Positions 35,583 through 43,220 of a DNA stretch of 64,000 nucleotides are shown here, one piece after another. The notes under the pieces are model-generated. The model was not told the DNA's origin. It searched no databases and saw only the letters and a list, made by a program, of their open reading frames with translations. Position numbers and translations under genes: made by a program. Within the stretch, counting starts at the first letter, position 1. Each line of letters begins with the position of its first letter. The stretch comes from JAHEGP01 sp963751595 (lineage in GTDB: Bacteria; Pseudomonadota; Gammaproteobacteria; Pseudomonadales; JAHEGP01): positions 868,001-932,000 of the forward strand of contig CAVVVC010000001.1 in the NCBI GenBank assembly GCA_963751595.1, read 5' to 3'.

Positions 35583-36020
35583 ATGATTAGAAATAAACTG
35601 TTACATCTCTTCGTCGCCACAATGCTGGTGCTGCATTGGGGCTCTACGGTTGCCGCGGACCAAGACGATGCCAAGAAAGCGGCATCAGAAATCTTAGCGT
35701 CACTGCATACAGCGCAATACACAAAACTATGGGACACCCAGACAAGTGAGTTCTTCAAATCCAAGTTAACTAGAGATTCATTTCTTGCGAACATGACGAT
35801 GGGCAGACAGCAATTAGGGACTCCTACCGGAAATCCGAAATTCATCGATATGGCATACTCTCAAAGCGATCCTTCAAGCGGCTTTAAAGGGGAGATTTAC
35901 GCATTCAACTACTTAAGCTCCTATACGGTAGGGAACTTTTACGAAAGGGTAGTGGTGGTGAAAGAGCAGGATGGCAAATTTAGAATGTCAGGGCTATGGG
36001 GTTCACCTGCTCCCAAGTAG
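35583..36020 (+). CDS. Cassette 4, gene 2: secreted DUF4019 protein
   Basis: 145 residues from the ATG at 35,583. Signal peptide in residues 1-25 (LLHLFVATMLVLHWGSTVAAD). The mature part (AKKAASEILASLHTAQYTKLWD, FKSKLTRDSFLANMTMGRQQLGTP) matches DUF4019, a small periplasmic family of unknown function related to NTF2-like folds. It shares one cassette with the TIR-TM gene, so the two move together. The stop is 4 bases before the attC box. Confidence 0.8.
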   Translation: MIRNKLLHLFVATMLVLHWGSTVAADQDDAKKAASEILASLHTAQYTKLWDTQTSEFFKSKLTRDSFLANMTMGRQQLGTPTGNPKFIDMAYSQSDPSSGFKGEIYAFNYLSSYTVGNFYERVVVVKEQDGKFRMSGLWGSPAPK

Positions 36021-36024
36021 GCGC

Positions 36025-36102
36025 ACCTAACAAGGCCAAGCAGCATCGCGCACTGCGTGCGCTGGACCTCGCTACGCTCGGCCGCTGTTGTAGGCGTTAG
36101 CA
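36025..36102 (+). repeat. attC 4
   Basis: ACCTAAC at 36,025 and GTTAGCA at 36,096-36,102. CAAGCAGC pairs with GCTGTTG; the 3' half GCCGCTGTTGTAGGCGTTAG is shared with attC 8. Confidence 0.85.
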
Positions 36103-36127
36103 CTCAAAACCAAACATTGACCGACTA

Positions 36128-36142
36128 TAATCCATTGGATTA
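36128..36142. promoter_or_regulatory. Palindromic operator candidate of the cassette 5 TA pair
   Basis: A perfect palindrome with arms TAATCCA and TGGATTA around one T lies 12 bases before the toxin ATG, next to a TTGACC box. Position and symmetry fit autorepression by the HigA-like antitoxin; not tested. Confidence 0.5.
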
Positions 36143-36153
36143 CAATTGGTCTC

Positions 36154-36495
36154 ATGCAAACTATCGTTGAACTCCCCGAATTCCAGAAGCGAGCATCTGG
36201 CTTACTCAAGGAGGGCGAGAAAGATAGCATTATTAGTTACTTGGCATTGCACCCTAAATCAGGTGACCTTATGCAAGGTACTGGCGGTATTCGCAAGCTG
36301 CGGTGGTCTGCACAAGGCAAGGGCAAGAGTGGTGGTGTCCGAGTAATTTACTATTTCCACAACGACACAATGCCTTTGTTTCTACTAACCGTATTTGGTA
36401 AAGGTGAGAAAGCCAACCTCAGCCAAGCTGAACGCAATGAACTGGCTGGATTCACAAACCTCTTACTCAAACACTATGGTGGTTCAAATGGCTAG
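36154..36495 (+). CDS. Cassette 5: RelE/HigB-like toxin
   Basis: 113 residues. RelE/ParE-superfamily toxin: ELPEFQKRASGLLKEGEKDSI at the start, LMQGTGGIRKLRWSAQGKGKSGGVRVIYYFH with the basic active-site-like residues, and FLLTVFGKGEKANLSQAERNEL near the end. Such toxins cleave mRNA on the ribosome. The gene ends 8 bases inside the antitoxin start (overlap 36,488-36,495). Its own upstream palindrome suggests a promoter in the cassette, as TA cassettes usually have. Confidence 0.88.
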   Translation: MQTIVELPEFQKRASGLLKEGEKDSIISYLALHPKSGDLMQGTGGIRKLRWSAQGKGKSGGVRVIYYFHNDTMPLFLLTVFGKGEKANLSQAERNELAGFTNLLLKHYGGSNG

Positions 36496-36775
36496 CGCAT
36501 TCTCAAGTATTAAGCAGGGCCTCACTGAGGCCATCGACTATTCAGAAGGTAAGCTCAAAAAAGCAGTAGTCCATGAATTCGGCCCTCTTGATGTCAAAGC
36601 AATTCGCGCAAAGGTGGGTATGTCGCAAAGCGAATTTGCGTCAGCGTTCGGCATCAGTGTCAGCACTCTTCGGCACTGGGAGCGCGGTGATCGTACTCCT
36701 CAAGGGCCTGCATTGGTTTTGTTAAATGTTGTGGCTAAAGAGCCTGATGTTGTGCTTCGTGCTCTGGCCTCGTAA
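36488..36775 (+). CDS. Cassette 5: HigA/NadS-like HTH antitoxin
   Basis: 95 residues from the ATG at 36,488. Cro/C1-type helix-turn-helix in GPLDVKAIRAKVGMSQSEFA and FGISVSTLRHWERGDRTPQGP, then a C-terminal tail LNVVAKEPDVVLRAL. The toxin-first order is that of HigBA-type systems. Stop at 36,775, just before the attC. Confidence 0.88.
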   Translation: MASAFSSIKQGLTEAIDYSEGKLKKAVVHEFGPLDVKAIRAKVGMSQSEFASAFGISVSTLRHWERGDRTPQGPALVLLNVVAKEPDVVLRALAS

Positions 36776-36776
36776 G

Positions 36777-36881
36777 TGCTAACAAGTTGCTCCACTCGGA
36801 CTCCGTAAGTCGTCGCGGTTTTTGCGGAAAGTCAGCAAAAACACTCGCCAACTTACTCCGCCGGTGAGCAAGGCGTTATAT
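36777..36881 (+). repeat. attC 5
   Basis: TGCTAAC at 36,777 and GTTATAT at 36,875-36,881. GCTCCACTCGG pairs with CCGGTGAGC, and an inner TTTTTGC/GCAAAAA arm closes the hairpin. Confidence 0.85.
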
Positions 36882-36921
36882 GGCCTAATTGAAATGACAT
36901 CGCAAGATATTAAATATTTGT

Positions 36922-38606
36922 GTAACTACTCACCCCCTCCATCAAAAAAAGCTTGACAGGTTTTTCGCCGCATCCTTTTCGTAAATCCAGATGGCTGCCA
37001 AATACGCAGCGTGTAGCGGCACAGTGCCGGCATAAGCATTGATCTTCATGGTTACGAAAAAGCACTAGTCGAGACCATTATTCTTGCTCCTGCGCCTTCC
37101 TGAGTTGCCGAAAAAACCCATGATATATTGCGTTATCGACGCAATCGTATCGCAACGACATGGCCAGCATTAATACCTCCTCGGTTCGTGAAGAACTTGA
37201 CCGGCTGAAAAACGAATTCAAGCGACTGTCTTCTGAGCAGAAGATTTCTGGTGAAATCACATTGCTGATGAGCAGTATGCTCACGCTGCTGGAACTGATT
37301 TGCGCGATCTTTCTGGAGAAGTCGACCACCAAAAATAGCCAGAACTCCAGCAAGCCCTCGTCTCAAACGGACAAGGATGAAACAGCACTGGGTCAGCCTG
37401 GCAGCAAGGCAAAAGGCAAGACGGAACGCCGGCAGTCCGCTTACAACACGCGCACCATCGAAACGACAAGCGTTGCAGTGGTAAGCACCTGCGATATCTG
37501 TGGTGAAGATCTCACCGGCACCGCCTGCCTTAAACATGAGCGGCGCACCAAAATCGATATCATTTTTGAGAAGACGGTCGAGCATGTGGATGCCGAGATC
37601 AAGCACTGCTCAGTCTGTTCTGCCGAGGTCAAAGGCCAGTTTCCTTCGGACATGCCCGGGCCGTTGCAATATGGCAATGGGTTGAAGGCCTACGTGATTA
37701 ACATGCTGGTCTGCCAGATGGTCGCATTGAACCGGGTACAAAAAGCAGTGAGCGCGATGATCGGCCAGGTGATCTCCGAAGCGACCCTGCTCAAGTACGT
37801 CCTGCGACTCCACGAGGCGCTGGCCGACTGGGAGAAGGATGCGATCAGGCAGCTATTGCAGAGCCCTGCGATGCACGTGGATGAGACGTCGTTGCGAGTT
37901 GATCAGAAAAATCACTGGATACATGTCTATGCAGCCGATGACATCACCTTGAAACGACTGCATCGAAAACGGGGCAAGGAAGCGATAGAGGCGATTGATA
38001 TCATTCCTCGATACGGCGGCGTGATCATCCATGATTGCTGGGCATCCTATTTATCCTATGCACATTGCGGACACGGTTTGTGCGGATCGCACCTGTTGCG
38101 TGAGCTGACGTTTATCGTCGAGTCCAATGGTTATATCTGGGCAAAAAATATGAAGCGCGCCCTGCAGGAAACCTGCAAGGCTGTTTCGGCAAGCCCTGAC
38201 AAGTGTCTCCGCGATGACGCCTACGCGAACTTGCAAAAACGCTATCGGGCTATTTTGACGCGCGGCGAGAAGGAACTTCCGGTGATACCGGACAGGCCGC
38301 AGGGAAAGCGCGGGAAAATGGCTAAGTCGGACGCACACAACTTGTGGGAGCGACTCAAAGAGCACGAGCAAGCGGTATTATTGTTTGCCAAAGAGGGCCA
38401 TGTGGCTTTCACCAACAACCGTGCCGAGCGGGATCTTCGAATGTCGAAGGTCAAGCAGAAAGTATCCGGTTGTTTCAGAAACAGCCAATACGCTGACGCC
38501 TATTGTCGAATATCCAGTTACCTGCAGACCATGGCGAACAAGGGGCACAACCCGCTGATTGCCATTCAGATGGCACTGGCAGGGGAGATGGGGGGCGAGT
38601 AGTTAC
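36922..38606 (+). mobile_element. IS66-family element, copy 1 (single tnpC type)
   Basis: 1,685 bases. Ends are inverted: GTAACTACTCACCCC at the left and GGGGCGAGTAGTTAC at the right. It is flanked by the exact 8-base direct repeat ATATTTGT (36,914-36,921 and 38,607-38,614), the size expected for IS66. It encodes only the DDE transposase, without tnpA/tnpB, as in the ISBst12-type branch. Copy 2 at 47,847 is the same length and nearly identical. Confidence 0.95.
37160..38602 (+). CDS. IS66-family transposase (TnpC), copy 1
   Basis: 480 residues, intact. N-terminal helical segment, SKPSSQTDKDE linker, zinc-finger-like CDICGEDL and HCSVCSAEV (IS66 zinc-binding region, about residues 110-155), DDE core with MHVDETSLRV near 236, and a late VAFTNNRAERDLRMSKVKQKVSGCFR (split: VAFTNNRAERDLRM, KQKVSGCFR) carrying the catalytic Glu, and the C-terminal SSYLQTMANKG. 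Differs from copy 2 by four residues. Confidence 0.95.
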   Translation: MASINTSSVREELDRLKNEFKRLSSEQKISGEITLLMSSMLTLLELICAIFLEKSTTKNSQNSSKPSSQTDKDETALGQPGSKAKGKTERRQSAYNTRTIETTSVAVVSTCDICGEDLTGTACLKHERRTKIDIIFEKTVEHVDAEIKHCSVCSAEVKGQFPSDMPGPLQYGNGLKAYVINMLVCQMVALNRVQKAVSAMIGQVISEATLLKYVLRLHEALADWEKDAIRQLLQSPAMHVDETSLRVDQKNHWIHVYAADDITLKRLHRKRGKEAIEAIDIIPRYGGVIIHDCWASYLSYAHCGHGLCGSHLLRELTFIVESNGYIWAKNMKRALQETCKAVSASPDKCLRDDAYANLQKRYRAILTRGEKELPVIPDRPQGKRGKMAKSDAHNLWERLKEHEQAVLLFAKEGHVAFTNNRAERDLRMSKVKQKVSGCFRNSQYADAYCRISSYLQTMANKGHNPLIAIQMALAGEMGGE

Positions 38607-39048
38607 ATATTTGTTATTTTTCATGGTAAGCATTTTGGTCTTTGCGCTAGCTTTAATGTATGACCAGAAGGTTATGCTTGTCATTTCAGGGCTATTCGTC
38701 GCATTATTTTTATGGCACTCATCAAGCAACCTAATTTATGCGTCTAAACATAATGTAGGCTATGTATCCAAATTGCTTAACTCGGCAATTGCAGAAAATG
38801 ATCCTGACAACGTCTTAAATGACCCGAGTGATCCAGATTACAGTGAGTTTGAAGCATTTTCCGGTGTGCCTATTATCAACAATAAACAACTAAATAAAAT
38901 CCGCTTAAGGTGCCACTATCTCATAAACGATGATGAGTATTTCAATCACCGAGACGACGATAATTACACTCTATTTGTTACCGATAAAGGCAAGCAAGAG
39001 CTCACAAAACTTATTAATGAAATTAAGGATAACTATGAAAAATCGGCC

Positions 39049-39135
39049 ATATAACAAGGTGCGGCACGCACCGGCAGCAAGCTGCCTCGGACAGCCAAAC
39101 CTGCGGTTTGTCTGCCCGTGCGCACGGCGCTATGA
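39049..39135 (+). repeat. attC 6
   Basis: ATATAAC at 39,049 and a variant right box GCTATGA (39,129-39,135, T to C at position 2). GGTGCG and GTGCGCAC arms pair. The variant box may recombine poorly. Confidence 0.65.
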
Positions 39136-39159
39136 GTAGCTTATCTGGATATTGATACT

Positions 39160-39474
39160 ATGGATTCAGTGGAATACGAACATCGCTGTGAGTCTATGCC
39201 AAGCGACGGTGTTTTTGTGCATCGTTCGAAGTACTGGGACGAGGATAGTAGTTGGGAGTGGAACCTTATCATTCAGCGATGTGCAGATGAATCTGACCTT
39301 GACGAAAACCACTACCTTGAAGAGGTGGGCGATATAATCTGGTATACCGTTGTTGGCATCTCTCATTGCCCTTTCTGCGGTAAAAACTTGGAATCCAGTG
39401 GTTTGCAATCCGGCGATCGTGAAGCTGAGTTTAAGCACGTAGATTCATCCGGTTGGTCGAGTAGGGAAATGTGA
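39160..39474 (+). CDS. Cassette 7: small protein with a Cys pair
   Basis: 104 residues, acidic. No family recognised. The centre has a two-Cys knuckle HCPFCGKNLES (about residues 71-81), which suggests zinc binding; other possible ligands are His and Cys at ESM/HRC near residue 7. The start ATG follows GATATTGATACT without a strong ribosome site. Single gene between two attC sites. Confidence 0.65.
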   Translation: MDSVEYEHRCESMPSDGVFVHRSKYWDEDSSWEWNLIIQRCADESDLDENHYLEEVGDIIWYTVVGISHCPFCGKNLESSGLQSGDREAEFKHVDSSGWSSREM

Positions 39475-39487
39475 GCAAGTCCGCCTC

Positions 39488-39556
39488 TCATAACCAGGCA
39501 AGGCTACGGACACAAATACGCTGCGCGCATTTTTGCCGCAGCTCGCAGCGTTACGC
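39488..39556 (+). repeat. attC 7
   Basis: TCATAAC at 39,488 and GTTACGC at 39,550-39,556. Related in its left arm (CCAGGCAAGG) to attC 1 and 2. Confidence 0.75.
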
Positions 39557-39568
39557 GTCTTGACGTGC

Positions 39569-39578
39569 GTTGCGCAAC
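39569..39578. promoter_or_regulatory. Palindrome GTTGCGCAAC before the cassette 8 TA pair
   Basis: A perfect 10-base palindrome 16 bases before the toxin ATG and just after a TTGACG box; likely the HigA operator. The 14-base stretch GTTGCGCAACACGC recurs at 56,733, outside the integron. Confidence 0.45.
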
Positions 39579-39594
39579 ACGCTACCCTTTCTAC

Positions 39595-39873
39595 ATGATC
39601 AAGTCCTTCAAGCACAAAGGGCTCAAAAAGTTCTACGAGACTGGCAGCAAACAGGGCATACAGGCTCAGCAAGCACCAAAGATTCGTATGCAGCTTGCCG
39701 CCCTGGATTCAGCCCATGACATCGAAGACCTTGCTATCCCCGGATATCGGTTGCATCAACTAAAAGGCGAGCGGAAGGGTATTTGGTCAATTTCGGTAAG
39801 CGGGAACTGGCGAATTACGTTTGAATTTTTTGACGGCAATGCCTATATCGTCAACTACGAGGATTATCACTAA
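39595..39873 (+). CDS. higB: Cassette 8: HigB toxin
   Basis: 92 residues from the ATG at 39,595; the earlier ATG lies in the operator region. Typical HigB: MIKSFKHKGLKKFYETGSKQGI, KIRMQLAALDSAHDIEDLAIPGYRLHQLKG (two joined parts), GIWSISVSGNWRITFEF and the terminal YIVNYEDYH. A ribosome-dependent mRNA interferase. The stop TAA shares its last A with the higA ATG. Confidence 0.95.
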   Translation: MIKSFKHKGLKKFYETGSKQGIQAQQAPKIRMQLAALDSAHDIEDLAIPGYRLHQLKGERKGIWSISVSGNWRITFEFFDGNAYIVNYEDYH

Positions 39874-40166
39874 TGGCTATGCACAACCCTCCTCATCCAG
39901 GTGAGTTTATCCAGGCGACCTACATGGAGCCGTTTGGCCTTAGCTGCCGTTATTTGGCGGAGCAGCTCGATGTAGCCGCATCTACGCTTAATCGGGTCCT
40001 GAAAAAGCAAAGCGGCATTAGCCCCGAGATGGCACTGCGTCTCTCCAAGGCATTGGGCCGCAGCCCTGAAAGTTGGCTGACCATGCAGGATGCATATGAT
40101 CTCTTCCAAGCTAGAAAAGGAGTCAAACTTAATCGCGTCCAAAAGGTCAGTCTTGATGCCGCGTAA
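39873..40166 (+). CDS. higA: Cassette 8: HigA antitoxin
   Basis: 97 residues. Typical HigA start MHNPPHPGEFIQATYMEPFG, then HTH LAEQLDVAASTLNRVLKKQS and the late GRSPESWLTMQDAYDL. Neutralises HigB and represses the promoter. Ends at the first base of attC 8 overlap (stop within GCGTAAC). Confidence 0.95.
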   Translation: MAMHNPPHPGEFIQATYMEPFGLSCRYLAEQLDVAASTLNRVLKKQSGISPEMALRLSKALGRSPESWLTMQDAYDLFQARKGVKLNRVQKVSLDAA

Positions 40167-40220
40167 CAAGTACAAGCAGGCGGACTGGCCTACCGCCAGC
40201 CGCTGTTGTAGGCGTTAGGG
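40161..40220 (+). repeat. attC 8
   Basis: GCGTAAC at 40,161 and GTTAGGG at 40,214-40,220; the CAGGCGG and CCGCCAG inner arms pair. Shares its right half with attC 4. Confidence 0.85.
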
Positions 40221-40263
40221 TCTCCTACCGCGCTATTTCCAACTCTTGCCAAAGCTCCCATAG

Positions 40264-40282
40264 TGGTATATTTTCTATACCA
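40264..40282. promoter_or_regulatory. Palindrome before brnT
   Basis: TGGTATA and TATACCA arms (7 bases) around TTTTC lie directly before the brnT ATG at 40,285; probable BrnA operator overlapping the promoter. Confidence 0.5.
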
Positions 40283-40284
40283 TC

Positions 40285-40545
40285 ATGAAGTTCCAATATG
40301 ACCAGATAAAGAGCGCCTCCAATCTCAAGAAACATGGGATTGATTTTGAGCGGGCTCAATTGCTTTGGGATGACCCGAACTTGGTGGAATTGGCAGCAAG
40401 ATCTGTCGACGAGCCAAGATCATTCGTTATTGCTCGCTTAAATGGTCAGTACTGGTCCGCCATATTTACAAATCGAGATGACGAGATTCGATTAATTTCG
40501 GTGAGGCGATCTCGAAAAGTTGAGGTAGAGCTCTATGAAGGCTAA
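40285..40545 (+). CDS. brnT: Cassette 9: BrnT toxin
   Basis: 86 residues. BrnT hallmarks: MKFQYDQIKSASNLKKHGIDF, then ERAQLLWDDPNLVEL, VIARLNGQYWSAIFTNRDDEIRLISVRRSRKVEVELYE (in pieces), a RelE-like ribonuclease. Overlaps brnA by 11 bases. Complete and undamaged, unlike the second BrnT at 47,578. Confidence 0.93.
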   Translation: MKFQYDQIKSASNLKKHGIDFERAQLLWDDPNLVELAARSVDEPRSFVIARLNGQYWSAIFTNRDDEIRLISVRRSRKVEVELYEG

Positions 40546-40768
40546 AGATTTCGACAAAAAGTTCGATCAGGGCAAGGAAGACATAATTGAAGACCTGGAG
40601 CTTTCCAGCCTTAAGCGGCCGAACCAGACACCGCGAAGAGTTAACGTGGATTTTCCTGAATGGATGATCGTATCTCTAGACAAAGAGGCGGCAAGATTAG
40701 GTGTTACTCGACAGTCCATCATCAAAGTCTGGCTGGCAGAACGCCTTGAACACGCCCCTAACAAGTAA
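40535..40768 (+). CDS. brnA: Cassette 9: BrnA antitoxin
   Basis: 77 residues. Ribbon-helix-helix DNA-binding region at the C-terminal half: RRVNVDFPEWMIVSLDKEAA and RLGVTRQSIIKVWLAERLE. Binds BrnT and represses the operon. Stop codon TAA lies in the attC left box. Confidence 0.93.
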   Translation: MKAKDFDKKFDQGKEDIIEDLELSSLKRPNQTPRRVNVDFPEWMIVSLDKEAARLGVTRQSIIKVWLAERLEHAPNK

Positions 40769-40810
40769 AGGCTGCCGACGGTTTCACCGGCGCAGCTTTA
40801 AGCGTTAATT
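40756..40810 (+). repeat. attC 9
   Basis: CCCTAAC at 40,756 and GTTAATT at 40,804-40,810. AAAGGCTGC pairs with GCAGCTTT leaving one unpaired G, the extrahelical base that marks the recombined strand. Confidence 0.88.
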
Positions 40811-40828
40811 GCCCTCTTGAGCATCGCA

Positions 40829-40857
40829 ACGCTATAACGTTATAATGCCCTAGCGTT
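40829..40857. promoter_or_regulatory. Nested palindromes and -10 box of the cassette 10 TA operon
   Basis: AACGCTA (40,829) and TAGCGTT (40,851) flank the palindrome TATAACGTTATA and a TATAAT box. The position 16-44 bases before the antitoxin ATG fits an autoregulated promoter bound by the ribbon-helix-helix antitoxin. Confidence 0.5.
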
Positions 40858-40872
40858 GTTGCGGAGGTCGCT

Positions 40873-41106
40873 ATGAGCAATTTGTCAAAGCGCTCAACTA
40901 TCTATTTTGAGCCCAATATCCACCAAGCCCTGAAAGTTCGGGCTGCATCGTCACATTTGTCCGTGTCTGAGCTTGTTGACGAGGCGGTCCGTCTCCTTAT
41001 GAGTGAGGACCAAGAAGACCTGGCAGCATTCTCTGAGCGAGAGAGCGAAAAGGAGATTAGCTATGAAGCCTTGCTTAACGATTTAAAGAAGCATGGCAAA
41101 ATTTAG
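40873..41106 (+). CDS. Cassette 10: ribbon-helix-helix antitoxin
   Basis: 77 residues. RHH/CopG-type: KRSTIYFEPNIHQALKVRAA, SSHLSVSELVDEAVRLLMSE, then an acidic tail ending LLNDLKKHGKI that would bind the toxin. Antitoxin-first order, RelB/ParD-like. A GGAG-type ribosome site (GCGGAGG) precedes the ATG. Overlaps the toxin gene by 14 bases. Confidence 0.9.
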   Translation: MSNLSKRSTIYFEPNIHQALKVRAASSHLSVSELVDEAVRLLMSEDQEDLAAFSERESEKEISYEALLNDLKKHGKI

Positions 41107-41356
41107 GATTACCTTTAAGAAATCTGTTGCCAAAGACTTACGGAGCATCCCTCCAGCAGACGTTAAACGTATTTTGCAAAGAATCGAAATACTTGCAGAG
41201 AACCCAAGAGGGGAAGGGTGCGTCAAATTATCAGCCGAGGAACGGTATAGGGTGCGCCAAGGAGTTTACCGTGTTGTCTATGAAATCCGTGATGAATCTC
41301 TCGTTGTACTGGTGGTAAAAGTTGCTCACCGATCAGTCGTTTACAAGGGCAATTAA
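41093..41356 (+). CDS. Cassette 10: RelE-family toxin
   Basis: 87 residues. RelE/ParE fold: FRITFKKSVAKDLRSIPPAD, NPRGEGCVKLSAEERYRVRQ, GVYRVVYEIRDESLVVLVVKV and the end AHRSVVYKG. The central Arg residues and VAHRS ending are those of active ribosome-dependent RNases. The stop lies in the attC left box. Confidence 0.92.
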   Translation: MAKFRITFKKSVAKDLRSIPPADVKRILQRIEILAENPRGEGCVKLSAEERYRVRQGVYRVVYEIRDESLVVLVVKVAHRSVVYKGN

Positions 41357-41407
41357 CAGGGCCATGTTGCGGACAACTTTCAGTCGCCGCAAATGGCGGC
41401 GTTAGGC
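41351..41407 (+). repeat. attC 10
   Basis: AATTAAC at 41,351 and GTTAGGC at 41,401-41,407; GCCATGTTGCGG pairs with CCGCAAATGGC with one extra G. Confidence 0.88.
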
Positions 41408-41506
41408 GAAAAAGGACGCGTCCTTTTAATGTCTTAACGAGAATCGTGGACTTTAGATGAACTCAGTAAGGAGATTGGGCGAAAAATGAGTGCCGTTAAA
41501 GTATTT

Positions 41507-43220
41507 AGAGCCTGCTCATAAACTTGCCAGCAGTGCATTTTCCAGCGCCAGGCGCCGCCACTGCTCCACCCACGCCCGCCATTGCTCAACGCAAGTTTTG
41601 ACGCGGTTCGGGAGCCCGTGCTCTCCTCCAGCCCTGGTCTTTCTCCAGAGCCAATAAAACACCTCCAACAGGATCAACAGGTTCATCACCAGAAAGATGC
41701 TGTTGATCCACGCCCTGGACGTATCGGATCGCTTCGCCCGGATGTAGTTGAGTCGGTAGCCGTTCTTGCCCTGACCGAACTTGCCCTCAATCGGAATCCG
41801 CTGCAGATACGCTTCGCGTCGCATGGCTGCCAGCCGTTTCAGCGCCCCCTGGTTTTCCTCGGTCACTTTCTTCGGCCTGCCCAGGGGCTTTCCTGCAAAA
41901 CGGATGCCGCGGTCTTTGAGGTATCGACGGTTGTCAGTCCCGGCTACCGTAAAGCGTGTCGCCCAGAACCACTGCAGGATAAACACCATGATGCTCCCGA
42001 TAGGCCTCGACTTGTGAGGGCAAGTCATGGCCTTCATGGAAAGCATCCCACCGCAGGTGATCGACTCGCGCCACACCGTCACCGGTGAGGCTGACACTGA
42101 GCTTGGCACCGAACTCCGTCGGCTTGTCCACTTTGCCGCGGACAATCGGCCGCACGTACGGCTGGCTGATGCTCACGATGCGATCATCGCAACGTCTGGT
42201 CTTGCTGTGGTACATCGCCCACTGTTGAGCAAACACATGCTGGATCACCCAGTACCGGTGCAACAACCAGCGTGGCAAGGGTAATGGCCTATAAGCCGGA
42301 AAGTGCGTTAACAGCTGCTCAATGTGGCCCAGGTTGCGGCGCAGGTACTGCAGCTGTTGCTTGATGCCACGGCGTATCAACTTTGCGCCCGGGCGCTTCT
42401 TCTTCACGATGGCGAGGTAGGCCTTGCGCGCTTTGTGCCGGTAGGTCCGGGGCTTATGCGTCAGCCCTGCCTTGGCATAGAGCCGGTCGATGATCTGTTC
42501 GCTGAACTCCCTGGCCTCATTCAGCAGGCTAAGGTCTGTCGGGAAGCGGATCGCCTGTGGTGCAACGGTGGCATCGAGGATCAGCTTTCCCTGATGCGTC
42601 GCTTCTTCTGCGGTAGGCGCCGGCTCGCCAGCCGAGCCCCCCGGTGGCGGGTTATCGTCGTTCTCCGCCGGTGTTTGCCGCTTTGCCACCCCCTTCTTCG
42701 CTTTGTCTTGCTCCACAGCCTCAATGACCGCCTCATAAAAAACATCAAACACGGATTGCCCCATACGCTTGCGGATCTCGACAAACAGCGACGGGACGAA
42801 AGGGGCTTCCATCTGATAACCGGGCAAGCCGACGAAGTATTGGAGATAGGGGTTTTCCTGAATCTGTGCCACGGTCTCCCGGTCGGAGAGGCTCAGCTTG
42901 TGCTTGATAATCACAGCACCAATGACCAGGCGGGCATCTTTGGTCGGCCGCCCCTGTGTGCTGGAAAGGCCTTCGTAATAGGCCTCGGCCAGCGCGTCCC
43001 AGGGAATGCACTGACTCATCTTAATCCAGCGGTTGTTTTCATCCAGCGCGGTCTGGAAGGGCCAATCAAACTCTGCCAGGGAGAGCTGACGATGACTCTG
43101 TGTTCGGATCATGGGTGCACGCTTTTTAAAGGCGGGGGCTTGTTTTTCGTGCACCATTGTACCCCTGAAACGAGCAAATACCTATATGAATCAATGTTTT
43201 AAGGTTTATGAGCAGGCTCT
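41507..43220 (-). mobile_element. IS5/IS1182-type insertion sequence with damaged transposase
   Basis: 1,714 bases with inverted ends AGAGCCTGCTCATAAAC (left) and GTTTATGAGCAGGCTCT (right), flanked by a 4-base duplication ATTT (41,503-41,506 and 43,221-43,224). The transposase reads on the minus strand, against the cassette genes. Because the host gene can be rebuilt exactly, the insertion is clean and without deletion. Confidence 0.9.
41516..43157 (-). pseudogene. IS5/IS1182-type transposase, frameshifted
   Basis: The N-terminal part from 43,157 (MVHEKQAPAFKKR; alternative MIRTQSH at 43,112) has the DUF772 domain (RPTKDARLVIGAVIIKHKL, YLQYFVGLPGY) and DDE residues (GKLILDATVAPQAIRFPTD). The frame closes at 41,934 after GDTLYGSRD, where homologs continue NRR. 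The remaining part NRRYLKDRGIRFAGKPLGRP, with the GRP-K motif and a C-terminal end at 41,516, is in another frame. The joint reads GACTGAC where GAC is expected, so a 4-base duplication or insertion is likely. Not a known programmed slip site. Confidence 0.85.

Larger units (their letters stand above)
36894..39054 (+). pseudogene. Cassette 6: membrane protein gene split by IS66-type copy 1
   Basis: Removing the IS and one copy of its 8-base duplication joins 36,894-36,921 to 38,615-39,054 in one 155-codon frame beginning MTSQDIKYLLFFMVSILVF. It has two membrane helices (about residues 8-24 and 30-46) and a soluble acidic C-terminal region with a late winged-helix-like YTLFVTDKGKQELTKLI. Function not recognised. 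The insertion sits after codon 9, so the native start is lost; only an internal ATG at 38,632 remains downstream. Confidence 0.8.

Noticed and set aside
38503..39054. 183-residue frame that begins inside IS66 copy 1
   Set aside because: Its first part is an out-of-frame shadow of the transposase; only the part from about 38,615 belongs to the disrupted cassette 6 gene.
41934..42145. Programmed frameshift in the IS5-type transposase
   Set aside because: No slippery heptamer at the joint; the sequence shows a GACTGAC duplication-like scar instead, and the shift is in the conserved DDE region.
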